Shown: piece after piece, positions 1-11,241 of the stretch | Layout of the letters: each line of letters starts with the position of its first letter | Numbering within the stretch: the first letter of the stretch is position 1 | Assembly (NCBI GenBank): GCA_038501625.1 | Contig: JAZAYU010000034.1 | Location: 6,298,467 to 6,362,466, forward strand | Origin: Corbicula japonica | Lineage: Eukaryota; Mollusca; Bivalvia; Venerida; Cyrenidae | Direction of reading: 5' to 3' | DNA length: 64,000 bases | The notes under the pieces: generated by a model | Told to the model about the DNA's origin: nothing | The model's input: only the letters and a program-made list of their open reading frames with translations | The model's database searches: none | Program-made: the position numbers and the translations under genes

Positions 1-821
1 TGGCCCACTGATACTTGCTTCACATCTCCCTCTCACATCGATAATAGAATAGTATGTATGATCCATTTAAACTAGGGTTTTGACCTTTAAAAACTGGATT
101 TACATTGATGTCTTGATTTGACACAATTTCCACTTCTGATAACTCAAATCAGAGCATGGGCTAATTAATCCAGGAGAATTCAAAAAGTGATCAAAATTTG
201 AAATACACAATACAAGTTACAATAATCAATCGCAAAAATTTAAGTTTGTCAGACTAAGACTTCAAATGTTAGAGAGACACCTATACCCTGCCACCATGAC
301 AATGGCAAGACTCAAACATATCTCATTTATTATCTAGCAAGTTTCAAGAAGGTTCTTCATAAATATTTTATGCAACCGCTGGCAATAACTTGCGTACAGT
401 TTGAGTAAATTAACCAGTTCTTCACAGGCTTATTAAGGACCTGCTGATTATACCTGCATTTATAAAAACATTAAAAATTAATTGTTAAATGCACCAACAT
501 GGTAACCACCAAGGAGGACATCATTGGTTTCAATCATTTTACTAAGAAAGCCATCAATCACTGACAGATACACCAAGGACCGTCTTATCATTTTGTATGC
601 TTTTATTTTCGCAGGTTTAGCCAACTTATCTTTTACAAAGAGCAGAGATTGTTTTCCTTCACAGAGTGCTTTCCTCTTGCAATTTTAATTTAAGCAATTT
701 TTACACAATGTTACCACTAACATGTTTGTTATTCCCTAAATTTTAAGATACTGGATTCTTTCCCTGTCAGTGAGCAAAAAGCTCTGCTATACAGAAGGAT
801 TCTCAAAGTCTTTATACATAC
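1..821. other. SSR1 intron 5 sequence, no further exon seen
   Basis: AT-rich, stops in all frames. I looked for the conserved C-terminal SSR1 block and transmembrane helix on the minus strand and did not find them. No recognisable repeat. Confidence 0.5.
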
Positions 822-953
822 AGCATCCTTGTACTTGAGAAGGATGGTCAAGCCGAATGGTCTAGAGTTGAAAGCTTCGCTGGGGGTAAATCCATACTCA
901 AATGAGGCTTCCTTCTTGGGTTCTACGACTTGGTTTACAACAAGGGCTGTGAA
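822..953 (-). CDS. SSR1: SSR1 coding exon 5; last exon in the window
   Basis: The acceptor tttacag leads in phase 0 into [20 protein letters not shown] and [15 protein letters not shown], continuing the lumenal domain without a gap. The donor is gtatgt. I found no sixth exon (the NQTV/DGETIF block of the family) in 1-821, so the following intron continues past the left edge. Confidence 0.88.
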
Positions 954-3900
954 CTGTAAACAGAGTAAATTCAGAAACTGTCTAAAATATCGTTCAAATT
1001 TAACTAGCAAAATATACAAAGTTAGAAAAATCTTCAATTCGAACATGCCTAGTGAAATATATTTTAACTAAATCTGGATCATTCTTGAAGATTTTTACCC
1101 CTTGCTTTTGTAACCCTTTGTAAATTCCAAATGTGATCAGCACAAATTTCAAGATAATGAGCTCTTTTCATTCTTTGATTTTAAAGCAATAACCGCCCCC
1201 AAAATGATCAAAAAATATAAAGAACCACTTACATTCTGTATGTAGAAGGAGTAATCTTGTGGGTATCGGAAAGATGTTTCAAGGCTTTTTACTTCGAAGT
1301 CTTTGTCACCATTGTTCTTGAAACCAACCATAAACCTTACAGGTTTGCCAGATGGGAGATCTTGAATGCACAAATCACTAGTAAATTAATTATAAATAAC
1401 ATAAAAGAGAAAAATTGATAAATCATAAATGATCCAAGAGGAAAATATGTATTTCCACAAAAACTATTACCAGAAAATCTAATTTCCTTTGTCCTTAGTT
1501 ATCCACATAAAAAATTCTGTCTTTGATAGGTGTGTAGGAAAACTGCAAATAACTTTTTTTCAAGGTTGCCCCAAAGACTGAACACCCTTTGATACATGTG
1601 AAAGATAATTAAATTAAAAAGTAGAACCAGCCATCATTGTCACATTGTTTGCCAAATGCCAATGAGATAAAAGCCATAGCTATGGAAAAAGGGTTACAGA
1701 GTATGGGTACCCACCATTAGAGTTTACTGGTCTGGTGAACAAGATGGTAGCATCAACATCTGCTGATGGCTTCAGTTGAGTATCCTCTTCTTCTTCCCCT
1801 TCCTCTCCCTGAAACAAAACAAAAATCCCTGAATCTGGAGATCCAGTTGCAGTTCTTTCATCTGCAAGAATTCCAGAGTGCTTATCTGTGGTCTTGATAT
1901 AATTCAAAGTAGGAGGGGCTTTGATGAAATTAGAAGTGGATTATGGGCTTGAAACTAGACTTAATCCATAGGACAACGATGCCCCATCTTCTGCAAATTC
2001 CCAGTATTTTTTTATTATGTATTAAAAGTCTTAATGCTAAACAATCTAGAAGTTTGAAAAACACAGTTTTACTGAACAGTGCTTTCAGTGAACCAGTGAT
2101 CTTTTTTTTTAATTCAAGAACTTCATTTTATTTAGATGCATGGTGTATTAATTTACCTCATATACAAGCTGCAACTGTCAAGAGTTAATCTGTTGGGTTT
2201 TTCCTTCAAATTTTGAGCAGCTTTATAGCAGCTGAATAGCTTTTGCATAAAAAGACAAAAATACCTTATACAGGCATCTTTGTAAGTAAGATTTTAGCAC
2301 CAAGATTATCCCATAACTATGACTTGTATGCACAATATTATAACACATTAGTGCAATACCTGTTCAGTTTCTGTCACAGCTTGCTCCCCTTCATCTGCAG
2401 CCCCATCATCAGTCTCTACAGTGGCCTCGTCATCATCTTCACCCTCAACTTCTCCCTCCATAGCATCATCTCCAAGGACAACAAGCTTGCTAGCTACTCC
2501 TGAAACATGTTTGATCTTGTATTATTTCTTACCTTGGCATATGTTGGAAATTTGCAACCTACCATGTACAATAAACTATTATTTGAGGCTTTTTCCCTCC
2601 AAGAACACCTTTCCGCTTCTACTTCATTTAACTTTTGTCTATTTATCACAGCTTAGAAATACCATGCCTAACAGAAATTATCAGTCATTAAAACGCATTT
2701 ATAATGGGTGTAATTCAACATAGGGGGCCGGGACGGTATTGGGATGTTGTGGGGTGCCTTTAAGAACTAAAATCTATGACTGATAGAAAGAGATATATAG
2801 TACAGATAATTACCTGCATTTGTCAATAAATTCATGCGACTTGTATCCAAAATATTGATAAAAATTGGGGACATGGTAGAAAATTGAATGTGTAGAGTTC
2901 CATCCCTTGTTAATGTTATATTATATCAGTCATAGATTTTAGTTCTAAAAGGCACCCCACACCATCCCAACCCCCTATGTAATTCAATATGCAGAGAGTG
3001 AATTAAACAGTGCGACAGAATTGTTTCTGGTGTCTTTGCATCGATAAAGGTAAAAAATTCAACCACATTTTCAATTGCAAAACACGGTTGTAGTTTTGTT
3101 TAAATTTTTACAGAAATTTCAAATATGACAAAGTTTAAACAAGAAAAAGATTTTTTTTACCGCTTACCTGCCTATGTTTTACAATCACAGTCTATTTATT
3201 CTTTCTGTCGACAAGTTAAGCAAATGCGGATAGAAAAAGTGACTGCTGAGAAAAATCTGATGAACCATATGAAAAAGCATCACCTATCTTAAAATAAAAT
3301 TGAATTTGTGTTCAAGAAAGATATGGAACAAAGTATTTATCCTACATTTTCATTGGTTTAAGCTGTTGGAAATATTTTTTTTTGAAGGAAAATGTGCAGT
3401 GAGCTGAACATCTGCAAGTCTTGGTGAGAATATCTGACCAAGAGGAGAAGTGCACATACTACATGCTGTAGAACATTAGCTATTTTCTGTTTACCAAATC
3501 TATTGAAATTTTCCATAGATTCAAAAAAGAAAGCTTGGTTGGGCTACTGGGTTCTCATCTAGCTCTGTTGCTCGATCTGCTAACTGGACATCATCAGCCT
3601 GATAAAGCTCCAGCTACATTAATTACTAATTTTGACATATGGAACAAAAGTAAGAGGGCACTCACATACATGCACTCTGAGAAAATACATATACCAACAA
3701 ATGTTTTAGTCAAATTCACATTGCAGATTTCTGCAAATGCACCATTTCCTTTTTCATTATATTGTGTAAACCGATCCATGTTCTAAATAACGCCGACACC
3801 GCCCACCTGCCTTTTCTCAGAATCAGTTGCACGAACTAATACATAAATATACTACTAACTAAGAACAAAGACATGCTATGAAAGGCAATTCTCTGTAACC

Positions 3901-4059
3901 TTCATCAAACTTAAGGATTTGTCCAGTTCGAAAATTTGCCACGTCAATGGATTTCAATAGAAACCATTTGCTGAAGTACTTACCATTTTCAAAAATCATC
4001 ACTGAAGTTGGAAGCACCAACAACAAAAGCATCAGGAACTTCCCGAGAAACGTCTTCAT
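822..4059 (-). CDS. SSR1: TRAP-alpha (signal sequence receptor subunit 1), 5' five exons of a partial gene
   Basis: Single-pass ER membrane subunit of the translocon-associated protein complex, which sits beside Sec61 and helps nascent chains enter the ER. Joined exons are 4059-3984, 2499-2360, 1808-1711, 1377-1233 and 953-822. Every junction keeps the reading frame (phases 1, 0, 2, 0), and the donors are gtaagt, gtattg, gtaccc, gtaagt and gtatgt. In order, the protein shows a signal peptide with a leucine run (LMLLLLVLP), an acidic stretch rich in E and D as in the family, then the diagnostic lumenal segment with [14 protein letters not shown] followed by [20 protein letters not shown] and RPFGL. 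About 197 residues are covered; vertebrate SSR1 is near 286, so the end of the lumenal domain, the transmembrane helix and the tail lie off the left edge. The start at 4059 is the only ATG in frame and gives the signal peptide directly. The identification rests on remembered family motifs and is strong. Confidence 0.93.
1233..1377 (-). CDS. SSR1: SSR1 coding exon 4 (conserved lumenal core)
   Basis: Codes the most diagnostic block, including [14 protein letters not shown] and [14 protein letters not shown], nearly identical to animal TRAP-alpha. The acceptor is tttactag; the first base finishes the split codon of exon 3. The donor gtaagt falls exactly after the asparagine of YIQN. Confidence 0.93.
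1711..1808 (-). CDS. SSR1: SSR1 coding exon 3
   Basis: The exon follows a clean pyrimidine-rich acceptor (ttttgttttcag) in phase 0. It starts with more acidic residues (GEEGEEEED) and runs into [13 protein letters not shown], the entry to the conserved lumenal domain. The donor is gtaccc, leaving two bases of a glycine codon. Confidence 0.88.
2360..2499 (-). CDS. SSR1: SSR1 coding exon 2 (acidic region)
   Basis: The acceptor tttcag precedes two bases that complete the glycine codon of exon 1. It codes about 46 residues dominated by D and E (for example [14 protein letters not shown]). This acidic N-terminal lumenal segment is a TRAP-alpha hallmark and is thought to bind calcium. The donor is gtattg, phase 0. 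Confidence 0.88.
2719..2979. mobile_element. hAT-like MITE in SSR1 intron 1
   Basis: A 261-bp element with terminal inverted repeats of roughly 55 bp (starting CATAGGGGG and closing CCCCCTATG, inner arms around TTTTAGTTCT and AGAACTAAAA). It is flanked by an exact 8-bp duplication, TAATTCAA, at 2711-2718 and 2980-2987. An 8-bp duplication fits the hAT superfamily. There is no coding capacity. Confidence 0.85.
3984..4059 (-). CDS. SSR1: SSR1 coding exon 1 (signal peptide)
   Basis: Starts at the ATG and codes a basic start, MKTFLGKF, then a hydrophobic leucine core: a typical ER signal peptide. It ends one base into a glycine codon at a consensus gtaagt donor. The in-frame upstream extension to 4101 has no ATG, so it is 5' UTR. 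Confidence 0.9.
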
Positions 4060-4260
4060 GTCTGTTGAAGTATTTTCAAGAAAAGCTTCCGCAGATTCCA
4101 ACGGATTTATTTACCCTGAAATTTCGCCGGTTTAAGTCGTACTAAACCGGAAGTTGTTAGCAAAGTTGAAGGGTATAACGAAACTACGCAATGGATTGAG
4201 TCTACGCAATGGACGAATTGACCGCAATGGTAATTAAATACGCAATGGAAAACAAATTTT
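4060..4260 (-). promoter_or_regulatory. Probable SSR1 promoter / 5' UTR region
   Basis: Immediately upstream of the SSR1 start. ACCGGAAGT at 4146-4154 is a consensus ETS/GABP site, common in housekeeping promoters. No TATA box is evident at the expected place. Further up, four copies of CGCAATGG begin at 4187, 4205, 4223 and 4241, exactly 18 bp apart. The transcription start is not determined. Confidence 0.45.
4187..4258. repeat. 18-bp phased array of the 8-mer CGCAATGG
   Basis: Four identical 8-mers (starts 4187, 4205, 4223, 4241) separated by 10-bp spacers that do not resemble one another. Conserved cores with diverged spacers are unlike a young minisatellite and suggest retained protein-binding sites or an old tandem repeat. 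Confidence 0.8.
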
Positions 4261-4339
4261 ATCCGGAAGGTACAATTTAATTACTTTCGCAAACAATCCG
4301 ATTGACGAGGTTGCATAACGTGTATCAACGCTATTGGAA

Positions 4340-5480
4340 AGGTGTCCCACCTTGACACCCAATATCTGTTCCACCTTGACATCCATCTACGGGTAACAAA
4401 TGATTAACTGTTCGGAATTTCTCAGCTTTTATCTGAGGATCATACACCACTGATCATGGAGTGGTGTCAGTCTGAAAATACCGCACTGAAGGTTCCATGT
4501 TAACCGCCATATGCATACCATCGATTGTGATGGATCAAAATAGTACTGTTAATATTGATTTGCGCTCAACCATGGGCTAGACGGAGTGGGCGGCCATACG
4601 CATTTCCCTAACTGCCCTAGCCCAACTATTTGTGCGCAAAAAAGAGCTTTTCTATGTATACGATGGTCGCTCTTCGCGCACAACCCAGTTACTATTCAAA
4701 TCAATGCGGAGAATTTTCCTTCTATTTCTATATGCCGCCGATCGGAAAATGAATCGCAACTTTTCAATCTTTTGCCGGCTTCATAAAGCATCTTAAACAT
4801 ATTTATTTAAAAAAAAATTACATACCTGAGAAGCCACATTGAAGTAGAATCAATATATGTAATCCTTTATAAGTAACGTTTTCGTTTTTTATGCAAAACT
4901 GTTTTAAACCTCCACCCATGTCGATTACACCGCATAAAGTTTATCTGACTCGCGTTTATCGATAATTTTCACAGTGTAAACTGCATATGCTGTGGTAGGT
5001 TTAACAAGTTATTTTGTGGATTATTCGTTCATTTTATTGTTACTTTTATAATTATTTATGTTATATAACGATATTTGACATACCAGTGTTGAAATTTTCA
5101 TGTGGGAGTGAAAAAAAAGAATTTAAATCGGGTCGATTTCCACCACAGTTTTGATCGTTGCTGCTTGAGACGTAAAGGACAGACAACGAAAACGTCCGTA
5201 TGATAATGGGTCTGTGCTTGCAGTCGAATGATTGAGACTATAACTGCCCCTGAACAGACTCAATCAAACCGAGCCAGCAATATTTTCATATTTGGCATGT
5301 TCGGTTGCTTTCAAAGTTGCCTTTTCATCTATTTCTAATTGAAAAAAAACACAAGAACACAAAAAACAACAAAAACAAAAATTCAAAATAATTGACTCCC
5401 GCATTAATTCACAAAGGAATCACAGATTTATAACCTCCTCGACATCTTTTTGACTTTCTCTATTTGAAATGGGGAATACA
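4340..5480. other. Intergenic, no gene recognised
   Basis: A short direct repeat of CCACCTTGACA lies near 4350 and 4372. A 66-codon ORF at 4586-4786 has no recognisable motif and is probably chance. Otherwise AT-rich and featureless. Confidence 0.4.
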
Positions 5481-5489
5481 ATACTTTCA

Positions 5490-6178
5490 TAACTGATTTG
5501 TATTAAAACCTGCTGATAAGGCTTCTAATAATCAATCTACAGTTGAACGTAATGCTTCCTTCTTTGTGTGCACGATGATGGCAGGGTTTAAGTTTATGAA
5601 GGTTTATAGGGAATTCTTTGCTAGAGAAAATAAAACTTGTAATGAACATAGGGCATTCTTTACAGATGGTTCTTATTATTATTATACTTCATGGACCTGT
5701 CAAGACCTTATCCAGGCGCTCAAATTTTTATTGGATAATATTTATTTGAGATTTGGTACCTCTATTTATAAACAAGTAATAGGCATTCCAATGGATACTA
5801 ATTGTGCACCCCTTGTTGCTGATCTTTTTTATATTGTTATGAAAGAGACTTTATTTTATCTCTTTCTTCCGAACATCAAGATGATATTATTACAGCTTTT
5901 AACAACACCTCGAGGTAACTACAGCTTTATAAAGCGATCATTTCAAAAAAGCAAGCAAACTTTCTTGATCTAAATCTGTCCATTGAAAATGGTTACGTCA
6001 CTAATAAAATATATGATAAAAGAGATGATTTTAATTTTAATATAGTAAATTTTCCGTTTTTAGAGGGCGATGTTCCTCGTGCAACATCTTACGGGGTTTA
6101 TATCTCACAGCTTGTTCGCTTTTCAAGAGCTTGCAAGGATGTGAATGATTTCAATGAACGTAATCTTTGCATTACATG
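5490..6178 (+). pseudogene. Degenerate Penelope-like reverse transcriptase
   Basis: Fragments in several frames match the RT family seen widely in molluscs and cnidarians. PADKASNN lies near 5509. FLLDNIYLRFG, YKQVIGIP and TNCAPLVADLF lie in an ORF at 5566-5973. FLDLNLSIENGYV, KIYDKRDDF, VNFPFLEGDVPR and SYGVYISQLVRF continue in another frame to about 6170. The segment that should hold the catalytic YLDD between the TNCAP and FLDL blocks is missing, and a frame change occurs near 5913, so the copy is dead. A (TTA)n tract follows at 6183. Assignment to Penelope-like elements rather than another RT class is from memory of the family and is less sure than the RT call. Confidence 0.75.
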
Positions 6179-6182
6179 AAAA

Positions 6183-6183
6183 C

Positions 6184-6214
<31 letters not shown>

Positions 6215-6222
6215 TATTATAC
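6183..6222. repeat. (TTA)n microsatellite
   Basis: About eleven consecutive TTA units immediately downstream of the RT relic; possibly its 3' tail. Confidence 0.85.
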
Positions 6223-6990
6223 ATTGCATTTTTAGATTAAGAGATTTAGTTAGGGTCTATTAGAAAAAAGTAATATATTTATATCAGGAATCGCCACACT
6301 CACAAAACACAGCCTCCCCACGCAGCGAAAAAGAAGAGAGGAAGAGAGAGAGCGCATGCTTGTTATAAGTATGTATATATGAGCATTCTCGGTTTAGCAA
6401 TCCCGCAGACAAACAAATAATTATTGCTTATGTGTTTTGTAAACGATACCAATTAAGCATTATTAATATTATAATCCTTAAATGATGTTTTTGTTTTTGT
6501 TGATATTTACAATCATGTTTTTTTTTTTTAAATTAATTCAATAAGTCATTAAGAACTGTTCGGTTCTATTCTCTGCTCGCAGAAACTAGACTGGTACTAG
6601 GTTCTTTCCTGCAGTTAGCTCCCTTCTATGCTTATAGCCAATTAAAGGGGAGCTAATACTCCAAAGTGACTAGTCTAACAAGAAAACCGCAATGATCAGC
6701 TGTTTCCTGTAAGTTTGAAACGATGAATTACTCTATTGCATTCATGTTGGGTTGCGCAATTCCGTTGACAAAACATTTCGTGCAATATGAAATTTATAGA
6801 CCTTCATTCTCGTACCAGATTTTCGTGCTCGTTAAGTTCGTACTCTGGTATACTAAAATGTTCGTACTCAAAATTACTCGCACTCACAAGATATAATAGA
6901 CATTTGAGAAAAAATACTATAGATGTAAATATATGAGTCACTGTCTGCCATATTAAGGATGGGTGGAAAGTTTTCTTTCACCCTGTCACG
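6223..6990. other. No gene seen
   Basis: AT-rich. A small stem can form between GTTAGCTCCC and GGGGAGCTAA near 6617-6655. Several TCGTACTC-like repeats occur at 6810-6900. Nothing coding. Confidence 0.35.
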
Positions 6991-7369
6991 GCTGTGATGG
7001 GTATCGGGACATCTCGACCCCTTACCATTTCAACCCCTATATGTTTTCTGTGACATTTCGACCCCTTGCCATTTAGACCCCTGGTTTGAAGACACTTCGA
7101 CCCCTACCTGGTTGGACACTTCGACCCCTACTTTTAAAAACTATTTTAATATATTTTAATATATTTTTGAACAATTTAATGCAGATTTGGTATTTAAATA
7201 AAATTTGTTGAACGTTTGTGTTACAACTTGAACTAAGTAGAAACACTAAATTTTGAAAATCAGTTAAATTTTAACTTATTTGATATGTGGGAACAAATAA
7301 GTTAAAAAATTATCGATGAAATTAAAAATTTATGCTGCTTTATTTTTTTGTGTTTTGTAATAATATGGA

Positions 7370-7560
7370 GGATTCTTAAAAATCTGTTCAGAATTCGTTT
7401 GATTAAAGCATTTAATCGAAGGAGGGTTTATTTGTGTGTTGGTAGCATCATTTAAACGAGATAATTAATATTATTGTCCAGACAGAAGTCTTAAAAGGTG
7501 ATAATTGTTACAAAAGAATATGAACCCAAAGTAAATCATCAGGTTATATATACACAAACA
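7370..7560. repeat. Internal direct repeat, copy 1
   Basis: Shares long near-identical blocks with 8530-8710, for example TTATTTGTGTGTTGGTA, ATTAATATTATTGTCCAGAC and GGTGATAATTGTTACAAA. Copies lie about 1.15 kb apart inside the 2.6-kb element. Confidence 0.8.
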
Positions 7561-8529
7561 ATGCTAATTTGCTGATGTTAGAATTGTATATATCTCATTG
7601 CATGTAATTGTATTTTTTCTATGTATGACGATGAGCTTGTATGCTTAAGTCAAAATAAAATTTATGTTCTGTTCTGTTCTGTTCTATATATATTTGACAT
7701 TTTAAGTCACAAAAGTTGATAATTATAAGCTAATGCATAAATTAAAATCGTTGCACTAAGAGACTTTAAAAATTAACTATAATAATAGTTCACTCTATGT
7801 CTTTGCATATTTTTATTTGTCTTTTCTTCTACGTAGATAACTTTTTGTCCTTTAGATCCAATGTTATTTTATTATAATGTGGATTTGCTTTGTACACATG
7901 CCCTTTTTAATATCTAAACGAATAAACATTTTCATTATTTAACATACACTTTTCAGTATACAACGTACAGAAATTTGATAAAATTCAATTTAATAAAAAG
8001 GATTTTATGTTTAATCATTCATGATACAATAAAATTTCGATTAATAAATGTAGAAATTGTTTATAAGGTTTATATGGTGAACAACTGGGTGTTAAAATAT
8101 TGCTGTGGTATCATTATGTTTCGCAGGCCAAGTTTTCGCGCTAAAGATATAATTGAACTTTGTATATTTCTTTTTTTAACATACTATAAAAGGGTGCGAT
8201 TTCGCTGGAATTTAATTATTGCATATTTAACATGCGCCAAACCTAATCCCACAAGTTATATGATGGTCCCTTTGTAATGTAGTAATACAAGTATTTTGTT
8301 TATTATTTACATAAAATACTGAAACAGTTTTGACAAATCCATCAACAATTTTACTTATTTGTTATGCAGAAATCAAAAAGTTAAAAAAATTATTAATGAA
8401 ATTTAGAAATTAGGATGCGTTATTGTTTTTTGCGTTACAGTTGTAAATCAAAATCTGATTTTACAAAATAAATAAAAGTTTGGTATGGATTCAGCCAGTG
8501 GGTCATACTATTTTGTGTTTTATAATCTT

Positions 8530-8710
8530 AAATTGAGATGATTCTTCAAAATCTGTTCTTTTTTTAATAAAGCATTTAATCAAAGGAAAGGTTATTTGTG
8601 TGTTGGTATCACCATTTAAACCCGATAATTAATATTATTGTCCAGACGGAAGTCTAGAAAGGTGATAATTGTTACAAAGGACTATGGACCCCAGGTAAAT
8701 CAACAGGTTA
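8530..8710. repeat. Internal direct repeat, copy 2
   Basis: Second copy of the 7370-7560 segment, diverged by scattered substitutions and small indels, showing an old internal duplication within the element. Confidence 0.8.
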
Positions 8711-9782
8711 GAAATATGTGACACTTTGTGTATTAACAATCTGTCATATTAAGTCACAAAAAGTTGATTATTGTAAGAAAAATGCATAAATAAATTAAAA
8801 TCGTCACACAAAGAGACTTAAAAATGTACTAGAATAGCAGCCCAGTCTATGTCTTTTCATTTTCTAAATCAAATATTAAACATGTGCATTTCAACATGCC
8901 TGGGCCGATAAATTCACAAATACCCAAAATCAGCAAAAATAATCTTAAATAAGTTGCTTTAAAATTATTTGTAAAAGTTACATTTTAAGTATAATTTTTA
9001 CCATTTACAAATTAAAAATTAAAATAAAAAATGTATGGAAAATTGATTTAAAATACAATCCACAAATTGCAATCTCTACATTTAAAGCATATCTCTGAAT
9101 TCATTTGAATTATACGGAAATTATATTATTATTATGTCATTGCACTGTAAATGCATAATTCGGCTTTTACTACGATGTGATTGGTATTAATTGTATTTGT
9201 TTGGCTCGTACATGTATGTTTGTTATTGCATTTATTTGTGTATATGTATTTGTTGTTGAATTAAATTCTGTTTAAAAAATAGAAGATTGCTTCTTTTTTA
9301 AAGAGATTTAAACCCGGATATTTGTTTTTATTCAGCTCATTTTGAAATAATCTGCGAGGTCGTTAGATTATTGTCCCGCTGTCCAATATATCTCTGTAAT
9401 ACGTTTATAAACATGATGTCAAAAAGTAAATGCAATATCATGCAAAATTAAATATTTTTTCGGATTTATAAAATAAGGGGTCGAGATGTCCATAAAAAAT
9501 AAGGGGTCAAAATGTCCTAGGGGTCGAAGTGGCAGGGGTCGAGATGTCTTAGGGGTCGAAAAGGTAAGGGGTCGAAATGGTTAGGGGTCGAAGTGTCCGA
9601 CAGCCCTGTGATGAATGTGTGTCTCAACATGATGAGTCTGCTGAGGAAGTTTTAGTAACTTTTACTCACTTAAACATAAGAAAATTAATTAAATCATAAA
9701 CAGTGTTACACATTATCACATTAAATGTATACACATAAACACAAACAAATGGTAGACTTAGGTTGTTGATACAGCAGTAATT

Positions 9783-10954
9783 CATACCTGCCATATTTCT
9801 GGAAAGCATTCCAGGGGATTTGGTTCAAAATTCCACGGGATTCCGATATAATTCCAGGGGATTTTTTAACGCGGCTAATCAAGCGGAATTTACTAGAAAC
9901 TAAACTAAGATGCAATATTTTTATTTATCCTCATTTATTTAAACAATATTTTTATTATGTTTTTTTTTGTAACAGGGTGTCGGCACATAATAAAACTATA
10001 TAAAACAAACACTATATGAACAGTCCGACAAACTCTGATGTGCATAGCACAGACTAACATGAGTTAGAACAATTATTTAAGTTAACTAAGATGGACTTGG
10101 ATGTTATTAACTTGCTGCAGATGCTGAGTTCGAACGCTCAACATATGGTCTCTGCAGTCAAACCAGACCAGGAGTCAGTCTGGATCTTTCTAAGTATGCC
10201 AAGGGGGTTTGTTTGGGAAAGTCTTTGTGTAATTACATCATAATTTCTATTTTCTGTTCAAAATCCCCATGAAAATTAAATATTGCTGCCCAAAAATTGT
10301 GTTCGAGCAACACTACTGAAGTCCATCTGGATCCGTCCCTGAATATATCAAATGTTGCAGCTTGGCTATTATATTTTTATTCCAAGGATGCAAGAATCGG
10401 CTTGACTAGTTATTTCTTCCTACTTTGTAATTAAAAAAATATTTGCAAACGTGCCAAAACGTTAATTGTTGGTCGAATGACAAATAATTTTTATCCGAAA
10501 GTGTTCCATTATCCGGATACACACATAGCAATCACACAAGTCCGCTAATTGTTCATAAAACAGATGGTATACTTGTGATTTCATTCACAATTACCTATGC
10601 AAACAATCAATTATCCAATAAACAATCCTGTTAAGTGTCAATTCTCACTAAATAATCGATAATCCTCTCGATGACACTAATTAGACGAATTCGGAACGTT
10701 TTTACACGACGTTAGGAGTCCGAGATACGTAACAGTGTATTCGGCATTTAGACAAATGTCTGATGAGAGCAACAAAAATGCGTTACGTATTCGGCATTTA
10801 GACAAATGTCTGATGAGAGCAACAAAAATGTATTTTTATACCGTTTTTCTGAACCTTTGTTAATTCCGGGGGATTTTCATATCCCGCCGGGGGGCAAGGG
10901 GATGGCTCAAAATCCAGGGGATTTTTCCCCCCGCCGGGGGATATGGCAGGTATG
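9783..10954. mobile_element. 1.17-kb DNA element with CATACCTGCCATAT termini
   Basis: Starts CATACCTGCCATAT and ends with its exact inverse. Flanked by the direct repeat GTAATT (9777-9782 and 10955-10960). Both subterminal zones carry repeated CCAGGGGATTT-like motifs and G-rich patches. There is no coding region. A 6-bp duplication is unusual and does not point to one superfamily. Confidence 0.8.
10737..10830. repeat. 50-bp tandem duplication
   Basis: The segment starting GTATTCGGCATTTAGACAAA at 10737 is repeated at 10787 without visible change for about 44 bp, so it is recent. It lies inside the 1.17-kb element. Confidence 0.9.
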
Positions 10955-11078
10955 GTAATTTATATTTAATTTTCAAATCTGCATTATTCTACACAGTTTA
11001 CCCACTCATTAAAAGAGGTATACATGTATCTATAGAGTAATGGGTTATGGATTTTCGTCCACTTCACACTGCTGCATA

Positions 11079-11241
11079 CAGTCAAACCTGTCTTTAGCAG
11101 CCACCAAAGGGAGACACAAAAAGTGGCTGCTTAACACAGGTGGCAAATTTTAAACAAAATGTTAGTTTAGGATATAATCAAACTGGCTGTTTAAGACAGG
11201 TGGTTGCTGAATGTATGTGGCTGCTAAGGCAGGTTTGACTG
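11079..11241. mobile_element. 163-bp mariner-like MITE
   Basis: Terminal inverted repeats CAGTCAAACCTG and CAGGTTTGACTG continue inward as TTAGCAGCCACC / GGTGGCTGCTAA-type arms. Flanked by TA on both sides, as expected for Tc1/mariner insertion. A diverged relative lies at 31321-31460. Confidence 0.8.

Larger units (their letters stand above)
7000..9605. mobile_element. 2.6-kb non-autonomous DNA element with CGACCCC subterminal arrays
   Basis: Bounded by an exact 8-bp direct repeat CTGTGATG (6992-6999 and 9606-9613). The left end (7000-7135) carries about six copies of a motif like ACATTTCGACCCCT in one orientation. The right end (9475-9605) carries about seven in the opposite orientation (AGGGGTCGAAATG type). 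The terminal 22 bp agree at about 15 positions as an inverted repeat. The interior is AT-rich, non-coding, and holds a direct duplication (about 7370-7560 and 8530-8710). The TSD length suggests hAT, but the superfamily is not proven. Confidence 0.7.
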
